6,966 bases of DNA from Anaerolineae bacterium (GTDB taxonomy: Bacteria; Chloroflexota; Anaerolineae; Anaerolineales; Villigracilaceae). Position numbers and translations under genes: made by a program. Below are positions 5,586-6,966 of the stretch, piece by piece (within the stretch, counting starts at the first letter, position 1; each line of letters starts with the position of its first letter). A model generated the notes under the pieces. That model was given only the letters and a program-made list of their open reading frames with translations. It was not told the origin of the DNA and searched no databases. Where the stretch lies: the NCBI GenBank assembly GCA_003694975.1, contig RFJH01000135.1, forward strand, positions 1-6,966. The letters are read 5' to 3'.

Positions 5586-6338
5586 TTACTCCTTCATGCG
5601 GACGTAGAACAGAGTCGACCCATCAATTTCCTTGGTTCGCATCTCGAACCATTTCTTCAGGCTGCCGATCAGGCGTGAGAGTTGACGGTGACCGTATGTT
5701 CGAGGGTCGAAGCCGGGATCGAGTTGATAAAGAGCGTTGCCAATCGCAGCCAGCGAAGCCCAACCGTCTTCTTGCACGGCCATTTCAAAGGCCTGGCGCA
5801 GGATAGGGAGCGGTTCTGGTTCTTCTTCTTCCTCTTCCTTCTTTTTTCTGCTTCTAGATTTTTGCGTACGACTTTTTTGAGGCTTGGCTTCGCTGACCAG
5901 GTTCTCGGTATAGACGAACACGTCACAAGCGTTGACGAAGGCCTTTGGTGTTTTCTTTGCTCCGATGCCCATAACGAAGATGCCGGATTCCCGAATGCGT
6001 GTCGCCAGGCGGGTGTAGTCGCTATCGCTGGATACCAGGCAGAAACCGTCCACCACACCTGAGTGTAGGATATCCATGGCGTCAATAATCATGGCGCTAT
6101 CGGTGGCGTTTTTGCCAACGGTGTAGCGGAATTGCTGTACCGGTTGGATGGCGTGGTAGTTCAGGACGTCTTTCCATTGCTTCATGTTGGCCGTTGTCCA
6201 ATCGCCGTAGATACGGCGTACGGTCACCTGGCCATATTTGCCGGCCTCAACCAGCATTTGGGGGAGGAGGCTGGCCTGGGCGTTATCGCCGTCTATCAGG
6301 AGGGCAATTTTTCGGCGGGGGAGATGTTCTTCTGTCAT
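5586..6338 (-). CDS. NYN domain (LabA/DUF88, PIN-like) protein with C-terminal OST-HTH/LOTUS-like domain
   Basis: This gene encodes 250 residues counted from the ATG at 6338; the numbers below count two extra residues from the TTG at 6344. The N-terminal NYN/PIN-like domain (about 12-150) carries the acidic metal-binding set of this nuclease fold: LLIDGDNA (D18, D20), TDSAMIIDAMDIL (D82, D88) and VSSDSDYTRLA (D107, D109). A charged low-complexity linker (153-178), first Lys/Arg then a run of Glu, leads to a LOTUS/OST-HTH-like winged helix (about 179-250, with GWASLAAIGNALYQLDP) of a type that binds RNA. The expected role is an RNA-directed nuclease or RNA-binding factor in the cytoplasm; its target is unknown. 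For the start, TATAAT ends 6 nt before the ATG, favouring a leaderless mRNA at 6338. The alternative TTG at 6344 has AAGGG 6 nt upstream, but this overlaps the -10 region. The unknown 489-residue gene follows after 22 nt. Confidence 0.9.
   Translation of the reverse strand: MTEEHLPRRKIALLIDGDNAQASLLPQMLVEAGKYGQVTVRRIYGDWTTANMKQWKDVLNYHAIQPVQQFRYTVGKNATDSAMIIDAMDILHSGVVDGFCLVSSDSDYTRLATRIRESGIFVMGIGAKKTPKAFVNACDVFVYTENLVSEAKPQKSRTQKSRSRKKKEEEEEEPEPLPILRQAFEMAVQEDGWASLAAIGNALYQLDPGFDPRTYGHRQLSRLIGSLKKWFEMRTKEIDGSTLFYVRMKE
5820..5847. repeat. Pure pyrimidine/purine tract inside the NYN gene
   Basis: Twenty-eight consecutive pyrimidines on the plus strand, rich in TTC repeats, form a homopurine tract on the coding strand. 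It encodes the Lys-then-Glu linker between the NYN and LOTUS-like domains. Such a tract can vary in length by slippage in steps of three without breaking the frame. Confidence 0.7.
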
Positions 6339-6344
6339 ACTCAA

Positions 6345-6350
6345 ATTATA
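6345..6350 (-). promoter_or_regulatory. -10 box of the NYN gene, probably leaderless
   Basis: A perfect TATAAT on the minus strand is separated by 6 nt (TTGAGT) from the ATG at 6338, so transcription would begin on the start codon. No good -35 is visible: at 17 nt the hexamer is TGCGCC, and a TTGATG lies too far away at 21 nt. The element would also serve the unknown gene downstream. Confidence 0.5.
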
Positions 6351-6436
6351 CCCTTGTTATCATGAATGGCGCATCAAACGGGGAAAAATGTGAGTAACGG
6401 AGAGGTCGTACCTGGCGAAGAGATAGATCGTGCTTC

Positions 6437-6465
6437 TTGACACATTCCTGTAGCCCTTGTACAAT
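6437..6465 (+). promoter_or_regulatory. Sigma-70-type promoter of hppA
   Basis: A perfect -35 TTGACA (6437-6442), a 17-nt spacer and a -10 TACAAT (6460-6465, 5 of 6) point towards hppA. The predicted start is near 6472, which leaves a leader of about 56 nt before the ATG at 6528. Confidence 0.78.
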
Positions 6466-6475
6466 TTCCCCGTTC

Positions 6476-6508
6476 ATTTTAGGCGGTCTCCGCCTAAAAT
6501 TATTTTTG
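6476..6508 (+). promoter_or_regulatory. Terminator-like hairpin at the 5' end of the hppA leader
   Basis: A perfect inverted repeat, ATTTTAGGCGG (6476-6486) and CCGCCTAAAAT (6490-6500), encloses the 3-nt loop TCT and is followed by TATTTTTG. In shape it is an intrinsic terminator, yet no plus-strand gene lies upstream for it to end. It begins about 4 nt after the predicted hppA start and ends before the Shine-Dalgarno (GGGAGG, 6513-6518). It could be an attenuator, a 5' mRNA-stabilising stem-loop or, as DNA, a 25-bp dyad operator just downstream of the start. Confidence 0.7.
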
Positions 6509-6527
6509 TCGCGGGAGGATGATACGC

Positions 6528-6966
6528 ATGTATGGACTTTCTCCTTTTGAGCAGGTAGCCTTGTGGGCTATCCTGGCAACAGCCGTTCTGGGCTTGCTTT
6601 ATGCCATTTTCTTGCGCTCGCAGATTCTGCGCGAGGACAAAGGCGATGAGAAGATGCAAAAGATTTGGGGCGCGATTCGCGATGGCGCGGACGCCTACTT
6701 GCGGCGGCAGTTGAAAACAATTCTGCCGCTGATCGGCGTTTTGACCATCGCGTTGTTCCTCTCGGTGTATATTGTTCCCCCTACACCGGAGGCCCTGGAG
6801 CGCTTCAAAAACTTAAGCCCGGATCAGGTACGACTGGTGATTGGCCTGGGACGCGCCATTGCGTTCGTGATGGGCGCGTCGTTTTCCACCGCAGTAGGTC
6901 AGATTGGGATGCGCATGGCGGTGCAGGGTAACGTGCGGGTGGCCTCCGCAGCACGGCGCTCTTTCG
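6528..6966 (+). CDS. hppA: Membrane-bound ion-translocating pyrophosphatase, N-terminal part
   Basis: The first 146 codons of a membrane pyrophosphatase run off the window; full proteins usually have about 670-800 residues and 15-17 helices. The enzyme couples PPi hydrolysis to H+ or Na+ pumping across the cytoplasmic membrane. The visible part has a first transmembrane helix (about 8-30), the cytoplasmic family segment with KMQKIWGAIRDGADAYLRRQ (42-61), a second helix (about 64-83), and a third (about 103-127) followed by GQIGMRMAVQGNVRVASAAR (124-143), matching the conserved G-x3-G-M-x2-A-x3-N-x-R motif. The catalytic PPi-binding motifs and the residues that decide K+ dependence and ion choice lie beyond the edge. 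The ATG at 6528 is chosen because GGAGG ends 9 nt upstream; an in-frame ATG at 6519 directly abuts the Shine-Dalgarno and is unlikely. Confidence 0.93.
   Translation, partial: MYGLSPFEQVALWAILATAVLGLLYAIFLRSQILREDKGDEKMQKIWGAIRDGADAYLRRQLKTILPLIGVLTIALFLSVYIVPPTPEALERFKNLSPDQVRLVIGLGRAIAFVMGASFSTAVGQIGMRMAVQGNVRVASAARRSF

Noticed and set aside
6364..6397. Short leader peptide of about 11 codons upstream of hppA
   Set aside because: It has no ribosome site, lies upstream of the predicted promoter and shows no regulatory codon run.

Overview
The window is a stretch of bacterial chromosome of moderately high GC with densely packed genes and no sign of mobile elements, CRISPR arrays or rRNA. The mix of genes and overall protein character suggest a Chloroflexota-type (Anaerolineae or Caldilinea-like), possibly thermophilic, bacterium: a mycothiol-type GT4 glycosyltransferase outside an obvious mycothiol locus, a membrane pyrophosphatase, and a long protein of no recognised family. 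This placement is an inference, not a demonstrated assignment.

Left block (1-2450, minus strand). Three genes point the same way and probably form one operon, read from right to left: an Lrp/AsnC-family regulator, an ornithine cyclodeaminase/mu-crystallin family enzyme, and a class III PLP aminotransferase cut by the window edge. The regulator has a strong sigma-70-type promoter whose -10 box lies 6 nt before the ATG, so its mRNA is probably leaderless. Two AT-rich dyads 21 bp apart surround this promoter and are candidate autoregulatory operators. Together the genes look like a locally regulated amino-acid (or amino/imino acid) degradation module.

Middle (2451-4092). A tRNA-Thr(CGT) gene on the minus strand has a near-consensus promoter and a clean intrinsic terminator. 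Divergent from it, on the plus strand, is a GT4 glycosyltransferase that resembles MshA, the D-inositol-3-phosphate glycosyltransferase.

Right (4094-6966). On the minus strand, an NYN/LabA-type PIN-like nuclease-fold protein with a C-terminal LOTUS-like domain is followed 22 nt later by a 489-residue protein that I do not recognise; the two are probably cotranscribed. The unknown gene ends 1 nt from the convergent glycosyltransferase gene. Divergent from the NYN gene, the first 146 codons of a membrane-bound pyrophosphatase (hppA) run off the right edge. It has a near-consensus promoter, and a perfect 11-bp hairpin followed by a T-rich tract sits at the predicted 5' end of its transcript.

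No gene-free stretch exceeds 300 bases. The longest, about 260 bases between the regulator and the tRNA, holds the regulator promoter with its dyads and the tRNA terminator. Roughly 120 bases in its middle (about 2500-2620) show nothing beyond a GC-rich hairpin with no T-tract.
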